A stretch of DNA of 64,000 nt, taken from NCBI GenBank assembly GCA_945830395.1, contig CALZYE010000006.1, positions 24,810 through 88,809 of the forward strand, written 5' to 3'. Of this stretch, positions 26,177 through 35,741 are shown piece after piece. This DNA comes from an uncultured Clostridia bacterium. Its GTDB lineage: Bacteria; Bacillota; Clostridia; Peptostreptococcales; Anaerovoracaceae. Position 1 is the stretch's first letter, and the number at the start of each line of letters is the position of its first letter. A program made the position numbers and the translations under genes. The notes beneath the pieces were generated by a model. The model saw only the letters and a list, made by a program, of their open reading frames with translations. It did not search any database and was not told the DNA's origin.

Positions 26177-27340
26177 ATGGATTACAAAGAAATTGCACTC
26201 AAAAAGCATGAGGAATGGAAAGGCAAACTCTCAGTGGAGACAAAAGTCCCCATCACAAACAAGGAGGAGCTTTCTGTCGCCTATACTCCCGGAGTTGCCG
26301 CACCCTGCCTTGAGATAGAAAAAGATGAATCTCTGGCATACACCTACACCGGGAAAGGAAATCTGGTTGCCGTAATAACTGACGGTACGGCGGTTCTTGG
26401 TCTTGGGGACATAGGTCCTTGTGCCGGGATGCCTGTAATGGAGGGAAAATGCGCTCTTTTTAAGGCTTTTGCCGATATAGACGCTGTTCCGATATGTATA
26501 GATTCAAAGGATACCGACACCATAGTAAACACAGTCTACAATATATCCAAAAGCTTCGGCGGAATTAATCTTGAGGATATAAGCGCACCCAGATGTTTTG
26601 AAATCGAACGCAGGCTCATAGAGATGTGTGACATTCCGGTATTTCATGATGATCAGCACGGGACTGCAATTATCACAACGGCAGGAATTCTCAATGCTCT
26701 CAAAGTCACAGGAAAGACAGCCGGAAATCTAAAAATCGTCTTCAGCGGCGCCGGCGCTGCCGGAATTTCCATTGCAAAAATGTTCATGAGATTTGACCTT
26801 GGGGATATAATACTATGCGGCAGCAAAGGAATCATATACGAAGGGGCACCGTATAACAATACGCAGCAGGAAGCTATGGCGAAAATTACAAATAAACACA
26901 ATATCAAAGGGAGTCTTGCAGATGCCATGGCAGGTGCCGATATTTTTATCGGGGTTTCAAAGCCGGGAATCGTAACTGAGGACATGATTAAGTCCATGGC
27001 GGAAAATCCCATAGTTTTCGCCATGTCAAACCCCGTTCCCGAAATAATGCCGGACCTTGCAAAAGCTGCAGGAGCTGCCGTAGTGGGAACCGGACGCTCT
27101 GACTTTGCAAATCAGGTGAATAATGTTATCGCCTTTCCGGGGATTTTCCGCGGAGCGCTTGACTGCAGAGCGAAGAGAATAACAGAGGACATGAAGAAGG
27201 CCGCCGTCCTTGCCATTGCAAATGTAATCCCCGAAAATGAGCTGTCACCTGATTATGTCCTGCCTGACGGCTTCAACCCCCGCGTGGTAAAAGAGGTTGC
27301 AAAGGCAGTTTCAAGCGCCTGGAAAGAAAATGATAGATAG
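26177..27340 (+). CDS. NAD-type malic enzyme (malate to pyruvate + CO2)
   Basis: 387 residues, the short bacterial form. Oxidative decarboxylation of malate in the cytoplasm. Key segments are [14 protein letters not shown] (Tyr general acid), [20 protein letters not shown] (catalytic Lys), [13 protein letters not shown] and FHDDQHGTA (metal ligands), then the Rossmann loop [14 protein letters not shown]. It precedes fumarase by 19 bases, so fumarate can be hydrated to malate and split to pyruvate by one operon. Confidence 0.94.
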   Translation: MDYKEIALKKHEEWKGKLSVETKVPITNKEELSVAYTPGVAAPCLEIEKDESLAYTYTGKGNLVAVITDGTAVLGLGDIGPCAGMPVMEGKCALFKAFADIDAVPICIDSKDTDTIVNTVYNISKSFGGINLEDISAPRCFEIERRLIEMCDIPVFHDDQHGTAIITTAGILNALKVTGKTAGNLKIVFSGAGAAGISIAKMFMRFDLGDIILCGSKGIIYEGAPYNNTQQEAMAKITNKHNIKGSLADAMAGADIFIGVSKPGIVTEDMIKSMAENPIVFAMSNPVPEIMPDLAKAAGAAVVGTGRSDFANQVNNVIAFPGIFRGALDCRAKRITEDMKKAAVLAIANVIPENELSPDYVLPDGFNPRVVKEVAKAVSSAWKENDR

Positions 27341-27359
27341 AGGGAAAAGAGGTAATCAA

Positions 27360-28727
27360 ATGGAAAACTTTCGTATAGAACATGACACCATGGGTGAAAT
27401 CAAAGTACCCGCTGATAAATACTGGGGAGCCCAGACTCAAAGGAGTCTTGAAAATTTCAAAATAGGAAATGTCAAGATGCCTCGGGAAATCATAAGAGCC
27501 TTTGCAATTCTAAAAAAAGCATGTGCAATTACAAACTGTGAGCTTCAAGTTCTGGACTCCGAAAAATCAGAACTGATAGCCAAGGTTTGCGATGAAATTT
27601 CAGAGGGAAGGCTGGACGCAAACTTTCCCCTCGTAATCTATCAGACAGGAAGCGGAACTCAGTCCAACATGAATGTGAATGAGGTCATTGCAGGCAGAGG
27701 AAACGAAATTGCAGGAAGCAAAATTCTCCATCCCAACGACGATGTAAACAAATCCCAAAGCAGCAACGATACTTTCCCAACCGCCATGCACATTGCCGCA
27801 TTAATTGCCACCGAAGATAGATTGATGCCCTCTGCAAAACTTCTGCACGACAGCTTACTTTCTTTAGAAAAAAGATTCTCAGGCATCATAAAAACGGGAC
27901 GCACCCATCTTCAGGATGCAACCCCGCTGACTTTGGGGCAGGAAATAAGCGGATGGCGCTCTATGATTTCTCACGATATTTATATGATGGAATCGGCTGT
28001 CTCACATCTTAGAGAGCTTGCCTTAGGCGGAACTGCAGTGGGAACAGGCCTAAATGCACCTGAGGACTTTGATAAAATAGCTGCTGAAGCAATCAGCGCA
28101 CTTACAGGCAAGCCTTTCAGAACAGCGGGGAATAAATTTCACAGCCTGACATCAAAATCGCCTTTTGTATTTGCCCACGGCGCAGTCAAGGCTCTTGCAA
28201 CGGACCTCTTTAAGATAGCCAATGACATCAGACTTCTGGCTTCCGGTCCGAGGTGCGGAATAGGCGAACTGATAATTCCCGCAAACGAACCCGGAAGTTC
28301 CATAATGCCCGGTAAAGTTAATCCGACTCAATGTGAGGCTATGACTATGGTATGCGCTCAGGTTATGGGAAACGACACTGCTATCGCCTTTGCCGCATCT
28401 CAAGGACAGTACCAGCTGAATGTTTTCATGCCGGTTATAATACACAACTATCTTGAGTCAATAAATCTTCTTTCTGATGCCATAATTTCCTTCAATAAGA
28501 ATTGTGTTACGGGAATTCGACCTAATGAAGAACAAATCAAAAGCAATTTGAAAAAATCTCTGATGCCGGTAACCGCCCTTAACACTCATATCGGCTACGA
28601 GAACGCCGCAAAAATAGCAAAAGAAGCCTATACCTCAGGCAAAACATTGAAAGAGACCGCCGTATCTCTTGGTCTTGTTTCAGAGGAAGACTTCGATATG
28701 TGGGTGAACCTCGAAAATATGGTTTAA
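27360..28727 (+). CDS. fumC: Fumarate hydratase, class II
   Basis: 455 residues from the ATG at 27360; the longer reading overlaps malic enzyme and lacks an RBS, whereas AAGAGG precedes this ATG. Reversible hydration of fumarate to malate, iron-independent homotetramer. Signatures are [48 protein letters not shown] and the superfamily motif [13 protein letters not shown] with its catalytic Ser. Second gene after malic enzyme; a strong terminator follows. Confidence 0.96.
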   Translation: MENFRIEHDTMGEIKVPADKYWGAQTQRSLENFKIGNVKMPREIIRAFAILKKACAITNCELQVLDSEKSELIAKVCDEISEGRLDANFPLVIYQTGSGTQSNMNVNEVIAGRGNEIAGSKILHPNDDVNKSQSSNDTFPTAMHIAALIATEDRLMPSAKLLHDSLLSLEKRFSGIIKTGRTHLQDATPLTLGQEISGWRSMISHDIYMMESAVSHLRELALGGTAVGTGLNAPEDFDKIAAEAISALTGKPFRTAGNKFHSLTSKSPFVFAHGAVKALATDLFKIANDIRLLASGPRCGIGELIIPANEPGSSIMPGKVNPTQCEAMTMVCAQVMGNDTAIAFAASQGQYQLNVFMPVIIHNYLESINLLSDAIISFNKNCVTGIRPNEEQIKSNLKKSLMPVTALNTHIGYENAAKIAKEAYTSGKTLKETAVSLGLVSEEDFDMWVNLENMV

Positions 28728-28745
28728 ACAGATCGTTAACTCATA

Positions 28746-28772
28746 CGGGCGAGGAGATTTTCTCCTCGCCCG
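28746..28772 (+). terminator. Terminator after fumC
   Basis: Perfect 11-base stem CGGGCGAGGAG/CTCCTCGCCCG with a 5-base loop, followed by a short ATTTCTT tract; it also faces the convergent gene ending at 28792. Confidence 0.85.
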
Positions 28773-28791
28773 ATTTCTTGCATGTGACGGC

Positions 28792-29271
28792 TCACGGTAT
28801 TAAAGCTTCGCCGTTTTTCTTTATTTCCTCATAATTTCCACCGTACCGATTTAATACTTTTTTGCATTCTTTTAAGGTTTTATCAAGAGCTTCATATTCA
28901 TCAGTCTTTTTATAGGCAGCTACTATACCCCTCCTCTTTTTTTCTATGCTTGCAGCAGCTCCGTTCTTGGACGCTTTCTTGATAAAGTATTTCTCCCATT
29001 TTTTTATGGTTGCATCAAATCTGTTCCATCTGATATTTGCTCTGTATTCTTTCTCAAAAGTAGTGCCTTCCTTCTCATATATCACTTCAATTTTGCTGTA
29101 ATCATCTGATTTTTTCATTTCCGAAATCACAAAATCCACATGACGCCTGACTTCCTTGTCTGAAGCATAAAACCCCTTATTTTTTGCATTACGATATAGG
29201 GCATATCTTTCAATTATATCTTGCTCCGTTTTCTTCAGGATTTCTTCTTTCTTTGCGCCGTTAATTTCCAT
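28792..29271 (-). CDS. SurA/foldase-like N-terminal domain protein, probably the severed body of the gene at 29281
   Basis: 159 residues. The region EQDIIERYALYRNAKNKGFYASDKEVRRHV (part) has the pattern of the SurA/PrsA N-terminal domain (helices with LYxxAKxxGxxVSDxEV), which chaperones secreted proteins, but there is no signal sequence here. It is in the same frame as the membrane-anchor ORF just upstream, separated only by a TAG stop (29281-29283) and three codons. Joined, they would give a ~235-residue membrane-anchored foldase-like protein. A weak AGGTAGG stands before the ATG, so separate translation is possible. No prolyl isomerase domain is seen. Confidence 0.55.
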   Translation of the reverse strand: MEINGAKKEEILKKTEQDIIERYALYRNAKNKGFYASDKEVRRHVDFVISEMKKSDDYSKIEVIYEKEGTTFEKEYRANIRWNRFDATIKKWEKYFIKKASKNGAAASIEKKRRGIVAAYKKTDEYEALDKTLKECKKVLNRYGGNYEEIKKNGEALIP

Positions 29272-29280
29272 GGTTTTGAC

Positions 29281-29502
29281 CTACCTGTAGTATTCCGGAT
29301 AAAGACTTTTCTCCCCAAGCGCATCCTGCATTTTTCGTGTTCCAATCCACAGCTTTACAATCTTTGTCCCTTTTGTGTCGTTTGCACTGTAATAGTCCTT
29401 ATAACCAGCAGCACCTGACTTCTGTTTAATAAGTAATCCTATAATCAACACTGCTATTGCTAAAACAACCACTGATATAATCGTTATATTTCTTTTGGTC
29501 AC
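29281..29502 (-). CDS. Short membrane-anchor peptide, probably the N-terminus of the following ORF
   Basis: 73 residues with one transmembrane helix (ITIISVVVLAIAVLIIGLLI) and an outer tail ending EKSLYPEYYR before a TAG stop. The reading frame continues after that stop into the SurA-like ORF (29271 start is 231 bases, 77 codons, downstream in frame). Most likely one gene broken by a nonsense mutation; alternatively two short genes, or an amber codon that is read through. It is the tail of the Dlt-like operon on this strand, 62 bases after the SGNH gene. Confidence 0.5.
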   Translation of the reverse strand: MTKRNITIISVVVLAIAVLIIGLLIKQKSGAAGYKDYYSANDTKGTKIVKLWIGTRKMQDALGEKSLYPEYYR

Positions 29503-29564
29503 TGTAATCTCCCTTCTTCAAGATAGATTTAACCTAAAAGCATAGGCTTAATAAGTATGCCTTG

Positions 29565-30779
29565 CTATTTTTGCATATATTGTTTCAGTCCCTTTAAGAC
29601 CGATATGCTTTCCGGAAATGTTTTGTACAGTACCTTAAGTTTGCTGTGTTTTTTAGGATAGTCATTATAATACTTATAATACGCATCTATATATTTCGTG
29701 CCCTTATCCCATTTCTCTTTTTCATCTTTAGGCAATACAGTGCTTTTTAACCTGTATTTAGCCTGTATATATCTGCTTAAAAATGTTGTAAACTTCCTTG
29801 CGCCGTTGGCATTCAGATGTTCCCTGTCCACAAAATCCTTCTCGGAAGAAATCCCCGCCTCTTCTCTAAGAGTTGTGAAATCTGCGTATTGGCAGCCTGA
29901 GGCCTCTACAACTTCTTTAATCCTTAAGTATCTTTGGTAGTTGATTATTCCCTTTTCATCCGTTATTTTATGAGGGAATCTCACAAACAAAACATTTTTT
30001 ACTCCCATCTCCCTGGAAACTGCGATAAACTCCTTCAAGCTTTTTTCCGCTGTGGGGTCCATGGGTATGGACTTTAAATCCCTCGGAACTTCAATTTCCT
30101 TTTTCTGTTTACGCCAGCCTACTCTTGAAAAAATACCTTTCATAGAGGCGTTACCGCGTTTTCTCATTTCAGATAAATCCTCACTCATATTGTCGTAAAA
30201 CTGTCCGTGAAACTTTAAAAACGGAATACACTTATCAAGCATGCTGTCCTTGCGAACATGTGACAAATCCTTCAACATCTGTCTTTTATTATCGGATTCC
30301 GGCATGTTGTCTTCTAATATTCTGATGGCTAATTCAGAGTATAACTTGCGTTTTCTGCCGCTTACCTTCTTAATTTTTTTCCTCTTTATTTTTCTGCTTT
30401 TTTTGTGTTTAATCTTAGGTTCCCGTCCGTATCCCGCACCGTTCACTTCAACCACAAGAACCTTAGGCTTTTGCTGCCTGAGTATCTCCTTTAGCTCGTA
30501 TTTCCACAGGGTCACCGGATTATGTGAAAAAGCATACGGATAGCTTGTAACCTTGGTATTGCGGTAAGCCTCATTGGCAAAGTATCCGTAATACACCTCG
30601 CTTGCCCCCATAATGACAACGTCAAGTGAGTCGGGTTTTTCTAAGTAAAACCCCTCAAGCCTCAAATGATTGTGAGTTATTCTGTTTCCAAAATATTCCT
30701 GGAGCGGAAAAAACAATGCAGTTAAAGCTGCAAGCATCAGAACTATCCCTATTATCCTCTTTTTATATATTTTCTTCAT
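29565..30779 (-). CDS. Membrane-anchored SGNH/DltD-like protein
   Basis: 404 residues. One N-terminal transmembrane helix (IIGIVLMLAALTALFFPL), the rest outside the cell. The SGNH nucleophile motif is MGASEVYYGY (Ser60) and the C-terminal Asp-His pair is in DREHLNANG, the layout seen in DltD and AlgJ, which help MBOAT proteins pass acyl groups to extracellular polymers. The middle carries an unusually basic stretch (KHKKSRKIKRKKIKK). It starts 30 bases after the MBOAT gene. With the ligase, carrier protein and decarboxylase upstream it completes a Dlt-like set. Confidence 0.75.
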   Translation of the reverse strand: MKKIYKKRIIGIVLMLAALTALFFPLQEYFGNRITHNHLRLEGFYLEKPDSLDVVIMGASEVYYGYFANEAYRNTKVTSYPYAFSHNPVTLWKYELKEILRQQKPKVLVVEVNGAGYGREPKIKHKKSRKIKRKKIKKVSGRKRKLYSELAIRILEDNMPESDNKRQMLKDLSHVRKDSMLDKCIPFLKFHGQFYDNMSEDLSEMRKRGNASMKGIFSRVGWRKQKKEIEVPRDLKSIPMDPTAEKSLKEFIAVSREMGVKNVLFVRFPHKITDEKGIINYQRYLRIKEVVEASGCQYADFTTLREEAGISSEKDFVDREHLNANGARKFTTFLSRYIQAKYRLKSTVLPKDEKEKWDKGTKYIDAYYKYYNDYPKKHSKLKVLYKTFPESISVLKGLKQYMQK

Positions 30780-30809
30780 ACTTAATTACACCTAAATCCA
30801 TCGATATAT

Positions 30810-32426
30810 TTAAAATTGCATGTACACGAAATCAGCGGGATCGGCTCCCGTTCCATAAACTCCGAAAATCGAAACCAATAAAATTCCTATGAAGATGACT
30901 GTCCACTGAAGTAGCGCACTATGACAGTGAGTCAGCTCTCCCGGAGATTCTGCGTCTTTTCTCTCCTGCAAAATGCTGAAAATAAGCAATATGATGCTTG
31001 CAATTAGAATTATAATATGGTCTTGAATCTGTGGCAGCATTCCCGGCAGCTGTTCCATAAAGAGATTACAGTTCCAGTCAGACACGGATCTTGCCATCAT
31101 ATCCACAGCACTGTTAAAGTCTCTTGCTATATCAAAATAATATCCTACCAAAACCAGTATGAATGTTCGCAGAATACGAAATATCTTCCAGAAAAATGAA
31201 GCATCCTTTACATGAAAAATCTCGTTCATTCGCAAAAATACCGGTTTTAGAAGCATTGACAACATCAAAACCGCTCCGTTCCAAACGCCGAAAGCTACAT
31301 ACTTTGAGTTTGCACCGTGCCATAGTCCCACAAACATAAACACTACAAAAATCGCGATGGACGACGGCAAAGTCTTTGCCAAATGAGTTCTTACCGGAGA
31401 AGGTTTTTCCCCTCCGTTTTTGACGATGCCGCTCAGTTTCATAGCGGCAGACGACATGGCTAAACTGTAAAACACATATTTCTTCATCCATGCTCCAAGG
31501 CTTATGTGCCACCTTCTCCAGTATTCTCCGAGAGATTGAGAAAAATACGGTCTTTTGAAGTTATCGATCATATCTATTCCAAGAATCTTTGCAATTCCTC
31601 TTGAAATATCTATCCCTCCCGAAAAGTCCGTATAAAGCTGCAGCGCATATATAATTGCCGCAGACAATATTATGAGCCCGTTATACTGAGCATAATTACC
31701 GGTACATTTTTGAACAAAGAAAATTGCTCTGTCCGCAATAACCAGTTTCTTAAATAAACCCCAGAGAATCAGCTGGCTGCCCAGTTTAAACCTTATCCAT
31801 TCCGGCCTATGCTCTTGTGTCAGCTGATTGCCCAGCTGTTCAAACTCACTGATGGGTCCCTGAATAACCTGTGGAAAAAATGAAACGAAGAGAGCAAACT
31901 TGAAGAAATTTCTTTCCGCCCTCGCTAAGCCTCTGTATACATCTATTAAATACCCTGTGGCCTGAAATGTATAAAATGAGATTCCTAAAGGTAAAAGGAG
32001 TTTTATGAATGGGGTTTCACCCTTTGAAAATCCTAATACCTCAAAAAGTCCGCCCACCATAAAGTTATAATACTTAAGTACAAAAAGAATGCCGAAGTTT
32101 AAAATTAAAACAATGGCAAGAATAAACTGCTCTTTTTTCTTCCGCTCTTTTTTAAATTCTTTAATTTCACTGCGGCTGAGTTCTCCCTTTTTCTGCTTTG
32201 CCAGCTCCTTAGTTCTGAGAGCATAATCTTCAATGTATTTTGCCGCAAAATATATTGATGTGATGGTACAAACTATGTAAAATGCAAACCTGTAGCTGTT
32301 GTACATATAAAAAACAAAACTTGCTGCAAGCAGTACCACCCATTGATATTTTTTTGACGGTATCAAGTAATATAATAGAATCGTCAGCAAGGCAAACACC
32401 GCAAACATGAACGATGTATATGTCAT
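30810..32426 (-). CDS. MBOAT-family membrane O-acyltransferase, DltB-like
   Basis: 538 residues, about eleven membrane segments. It moves acyl groups from a cytoplasmic carrier across the membrane. Family landmarks are LPLGISFYTFQATGYLIDVYRG, FVSFFPQVIQGPI, EYWRRWHISLGAWM (conserved His ~306) and GLWHGANSKYVAFG (catalytic His ~369), parts quoted. The DltB-type entry from ACP fits the carrier-protein gene two places upstream. The gene starts 30 bases downstream of the decarboxylase. It could also acetylate a polymer like AlgI, but the ACP and ligase argue for a Dlt-like donor. Confidence 0.88.
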   Translation of the reverse strand: MTYTSFMFAVFALLTILLYYLIPSKKYQWVVLLAASFVFYMYNSYRFAFYIVCTITSIYFAAKYIEDYALRTKELAKQKKGELSRSEIKEFKKERKKKEQFILAIVLILNFGILFVLKYYNFMVGGLFEVLGFSKGETPFIKLLLPLGISFYTFQATGYLIDVYRGLARAERNFFKFALFVSFFPQVIQGPISEFEQLGNQLTQEHRPEWIRFKLGSQLILWGLFKKLVIADRAIFFVQKCTGNYAQYNGLIILSAAIIYALQLYTDFSGGIDISRGIAKILGIDMIDNFKRPYFSQSLGEYWRRWHISLGAWMKKYVFYSLAMSSAAMKLSGIVKNGGEKPSPVRTHLAKTLPSSIAIFVVFMFVGLWHGANSKYVAFGVWNGAVLMLSMLLKPVFLRMNEIFHVKDASFFWKIFRILRTFILVLVGYYFDIARDFNSAVDMMARSVSDWNCNLFMEQLPGMLPQIQDHIIILIASIILLIFSILQERKDAESPGELTHCHSALLQWTVIFIGILLVSIFGVYGTGADPADFVYMQF

Positions 32427-32456
32427 ATCTCTCTCCCTCTCTCCCTTTGCTGTAAT

Positions 32457-33647
32457 TTAAATATTGTCAGGAATATGATACTTATAGGTATCCACCCTAC
32501 TTCTCACTTTTCTCAGCTCATCGGACTTGTCCAGTATATATATTGAAGGCATATCTCTGCTTAGAAGCAGTGCAATTCCCTCGTCCATGGAATACGCCCC
32601 TGTTCTGTGAAAAACAAGCAAGTCCCCAAACTGCAAATCGGTAAATTCCACGCCACGCGAAATAACATCCGCCGTGGTGCAAAGGCTTCCGCACAGCGTC
32701 CATTTATCGGAACCCTTGCCTGTTTTCTCCCCGGATAAACCTCTTCTCACATGAGTTATCTTGGGAATCTGCATGCCTTGAGTTTGTCCATCATACTTTA
32801 CCTGATGTATTCCGCCGTCAAGGATTGCATAACGGATGCCGTCGTTCACCTTTGTATCCATTACTTCCGTAACATAATATCCGCAAGGTGCTGCAAAAAA
32901 CCTTCCCATCTCAACGGTGAGCTTCGCTCTTTGCGAAAGCTCCCGAATCTTAGGAGCAATTTCTCCAAGTCTCGCCTTTTCTTCTTCCATGGCATCCTCT
33001 TTGAAATAATCCACAGCAAGCCCTGTTCCGTACTCTATCTTGTCTATTTTGTAACCTGTTTCGGACTCTATCCTGTCGATATATGTCATGAATCTGTCAA
33101 TTTCTTTGATTACCGCATTCGGTCTTCTCTTCTGAGTTCCGGTAAAATAATGTATGCCGGCGATTTTAAAGCCCCTATACTCTTTTCTGTTTTTTATGTA
33201 GCTCAAAAGTTCTTCGCCGTCTATTCCGAATTGACTCTCCTCAGAAAGTCTCAGGAGTAAATCGCACTCTACATTCATTTTCACGGCACATGAATTGATG
33301 TATTCCACATGCCTCCTGCTCTCTGCCGTTATGTTTCTCACGCCGTACTCGAGGGCGAGCCTAACCTCTTCCTCAGACTTATTTACACCGGAGAAAATAA
33401 TCATCTCAGGCGAAATTTCAAGGCTCTTGCATACCTCCAGCTCGCCGGGGCTGCATACCTCCACCTTGGAAAATGCCTCAGGCATCACGCTGAGCAAAAA
33501 TGGATTTGCCTTGATGGAAAAGCATAGCTCCACATTTTCACCGAAAGTTTCCTTAACCAAATTCGCCCTTGTTTCAAAATCCTCCTCTGAAAAAACATAC
33601 GCCGGAGAACAGACCTCTGTACAAATTTTCTTTATATCTGCGCTCAT
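32457..33647 (-). CDS. Fold-type III PLP-dependent decarboxylase, BtrK/DapDC-like
   Basis: 396 residues. PLP lysine in CFSIKANPF (Lys46), then VEVCSPGELEV, SQFGIDGEEL, the PLP phosphate site (EYGTGLAVDYF region) and the second-subunit active-site Cys in CGSLCTTAD. It belongs to the alanine racemase-like barrel family that includes diaminopimelate, ornithine and ACP-bound glutamate (BtrK) decarboxylases. The EPGR of the family reads EMGR. The start codon overlaps the ACP stop (TGATG), so the two are translationally coupled, which suggests that the substrate is carried by that ACP. Full lysine-pathway LysA is less likely in this context. Confidence 0.8.
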   Translation of the reverse strand: MSADIKKICTEVCSPAYVFSEEDFETRANLVKETFGENVELCFSIKANPFLLSVMPEAFSKVEVCSPGELEVCKSLEISPEMIIFSGVNKSEEEVRLALEYGVRNITAESRRHVEYINSCAVKMNVECDLLLRLSEESQFGIDGEELLSYIKNRKEYRGFKIAGIHYFTGTQKRRPNAVIKEIDRFMTYIDRIESETGYKIDKIEYGTGLAVDYFKEDAMEEEKARLGEIAPKIRELSQRAKLTVEMGRFFAAPCGYYVTEVMDTKVNDGIRYAILDGGIHQVKYDGQTQGMQIPKITHVRRGLSGEKTGKGSDKWTLCGSLCTTADVISRGVEFTDLQFGDLLVFHRTGAYSMDEGIALLLSRDMPSIYILDKSDELRKVRSRVDTYKYHIPDNI

Positions 33648-33874
33648 CAGTCTTCCATCAGTCTTTCCACCAGCTTTGAAATTGCTTCCAAGGAGTTGAA
33701 GTTCTCCGGAACCAAGTCCGCCGGTTTGATGGTAATGTCGAACTCATCGTCCAACTCCTGAACCAGTGAAATAATATCTATGGAGTCCAAAATTCCATCG
33801 CTGACCAGCGCTTTTTCTTCTTTAAAATCAACATCCGGACGCAAGTCCGTCAAAATTTCCAATACTTCATTCAT
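33647..33874 (-). CDS. Acyl carrier protein, DltC-like
   Basis: 75 residues, the size of DltC. A four-helix carrier with the 4'-phosphopantetheine serine in DGILDSIDIISLV (Ser31). The negatively charged helices (VQELDDEFDI, LVERLMED) are typical of ACPs. RBS GGGGAGG precedes the ATG. It lies 88 bases after the ligase gene and overlaps the decarboxylase start by one base. Expected to receive the acyl group from the ligase and hand it, after decarboxylation, to the MBOAT protein. Confidence 0.88.
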   Translation of the reverse strand: MNEVLEILTDLRPDVDFKEEKALVSDGILDSIDIISLVQELDDEFDITIKPADLVPENFNSLEAISKLVERLMED

Positions 33875-33962
33875 TATAGCAACCTCCCCATTACATATAT
33901 GTTTAAACTTTTTATGGTATATTCGCTCACTCTACATTCAATACTTCTTAAAATATTCAATG

Positions 33963-35468
33963 TTACTTAAAGTAAATCTTTAACTTCTGCATATCCGTTT
34001 TGCCGTTAGGCAGCTTCGGCATTTCCTCCAGTTTTATAACCTTTCTCGGAACCATGAAAGGCGGCATAACCTTTCTGAAATGCAAAACTATATCCTTTGA
34101 TTCCGCTCTGCCTGCAACAAACATATACAGATGTTTTTTGTCTGCGTGATACAGAACACAGCATTCCTCCACACCCTCCAGTGCAAGTGCCGTCAGCTCC
34201 AATTCTGCAAGCTCGACTCTATGCCCCATATGTTTTATCTGTCTGTCCTTTCTTCCTATGAAGGTCAGATTTCCATCGGCCTCTATTCTTCCCAAATCAC
34301 CTGTTTTGTAAATCAGTTCCCTGTAATTTTTGTTGAGAGGATTCTGGATAAAGGATTTCTCGGTTCTTTCTGCATCTCCGTAATACCCCAGAGCAAGGCA
34401 AGGTCCCTTAACGCAGATTTCTCCCTCTTTTCCTTCAGGAACGGCATTATTCTCCTCGTCAAGAAGCAAAATACCGTAGTGTTTATACGGCTTTCCTATT
34501 GAAAGCACCGTCTCCTCTGTAACCTTTTCCTTCACCTCATAGTAAGTGCATGATGCGGTAGCTTCAGTGGGACCGTATTGATTTATAAATCTTGCCTTAG
34601 GCAAATTTTCCTGCCATATTTTAAGATATTTTCCGGGAAATACCGACCCCGAAAACACTATCTTGTTCAGATACTCAGGTACAACCTCTTCAAATGCCCC
34701 AAGCTTTGCCGGAACTTCCATGCCCGCAGCACTCCAGCATATAGTGGACACTTTATATTTGTTCAAGGTTTCGAACAACTGCGCCCCCATGGCAAATTCA
34801 TTTTTAGGAACTATTACCGTTTCCGCAAAGGTCATAAGAGGCAAATATATATCTCTCACCGCTGCAATATAGTCAAGAGGAGATTGATTTGCCAAAATAT
34901 CCTCTTCCGTTAATCCCAATACTTCATTCAGTCCGTCCAGATAGCAAAGGAGAGAATGGTGCGATGTAATCACTCCCTTGGGAACGCCGCTGGAGCCTGA
35001 TGTAAATATAGCATATAAAGGCGAATACTCCGTCAGATTGTTTACGGCAGAAGCCAACAGGGCTTCGTCCGCCTCCGTGTCCAAAATATCCTCTACAGCG
35101 ACAATCTTCCCCTTGTACTCCAAAGAATTTGCAAGTTCAAGATTATCCTTCGATACCAACATAATTTCGGAGTTTATTACCTTGAGAATTTGGTTCAATC
35201 TGGCAATAGGCATGGCAGAATCCATGGGAGCATAAAAACATCCCGCCTGAACAGCTCCCATATAGCAAACAGGAGTTATAACACTTCTTCCTGCCAAAAC
35301 CGATACCGGACTTTCCGGCGGGAGCTTCCTCGCTATCCATGAACCCACAGCCTTCGTGAGTTTCCTCAGTTCCCCAAAGGTAAGGCTCTCCTCACCATTG
35401 CGATATGCTACTTTATCAAAATGATTTTTGCTTGCTCGATCAAGCATCATCAAAACAGATGTATCCAT
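33963..35468 (-). CDS. AMP-forming ligase, DltA-like
   Basis: 501 residues, DltA length. Adenylates a carboxylate and loads it on the carrier protein. Motifs of the adenylation family are all present: IFTSGSSGVPKGVI (P-loop), QYGPTEATASC, YKTGDLGRI, IGRKDRQIKHMGHRVEL and the catalytic Lys in PNGKTDM. In the NQSPLDYIAAVRDIY segment the Asp that binds the alpha-amino group in DltA (NQAPFSFDLSVMDLY, Asp197 in Bacillus) is replaced by Ile201. The substrate is thus unlikely to be D-alanine bound in the usual way. First gene of the operon, behind a promoter at 35525-35554. Confidence 0.85.
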   Translation of the reverse strand: MDTSVLMMLDRASKNHFDKVAYRNGEESLTFGELRKLTKAVGSWIARKLPPESPVSVLAGRSVITPVCYMGAVQAGCFYAPMDSAMPIARLNQILKVINSEIMLVSKDNLELANSLEYKGKIVAVEDILDTEADEALLASAVNNLTEYSPLYAIFTSGSSGVPKGVITSHHSLLCYLDGLNEVLGLTEEDILANQSPLDYIAAVRDIYLPLMTFAETVIVPKNEFAMGAQLFETLNKYKVSTICWSAAGMEVPAKLGAFEEVVPEYLNKIVFSGSVFPGKYLKIWQENLPKARFINQYGPTEATASCTYYEVKEKVTEETVLSIGKPYKHYGILLLDEENNAVPEGKEGEICVKGPCLALGYYGDAERTEKSFIQNPLNKNYRELIYKTGDLGRIEADGNLTFIGRKDRQIKHMGHRVELAELELTALALEGVEECCVLYHADKKHLYMFVAGRAESKDIVLHFRKVMPPFMVPRKVIKLEEMPKLPNGKTDMQKLKIYFK

Positions 35469-35524
35469 AAGTTCCCCCTAATACACAGTTTTACTTTTTA
35501 CCCCATTTCAATACCGTATATTTT

Positions 35525-35554
35525 AGTTTAACCTATTTTTAGATACTATGTCAA
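35525..35554 (-). promoter_or_regulatory. Promoter for the Dlt-like operon
   Basis: Minus strand: TTGACA, 18-base spacer, TAAACT, about 57 bases before the ligase ATG. The remaining bases to 35678 are AT-rich with a GCAGC-type short repeat; no gene seen. Confidence 0.6.
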
Positions 35555-35677
35555 TTTATTTTAAAAAATATGTTGTTAATTCACAAATTCAAGTCGAATT
35601 TTGAAAATCCCTTGCCATATTCTTTTGTGAGCCTTGCTGCACAAAAACAGCGCAGCAGCCATAAAACTGCTACGCCT

Positions 35678-35716
35678 AAAAAGTACAACTTTTTGGAGTC
35701 ATCTCATTAAATGACT
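35678..35716 (-). terminator. Tandem hairpins ending the ribosomal protein cluster
   Basis: AGTCAT/ATGACT (35697-35702, 35711-35716) then AAAAAGT/ACTTTTT (35678-35684, 35688-35694), ending in TTTTT on the minus strand, ~25 bases after the rplQ stop. Confidence 0.75.
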
Positions 35717-35741
35717 TCAAAACCTGCTCTTTTAATTTCTG

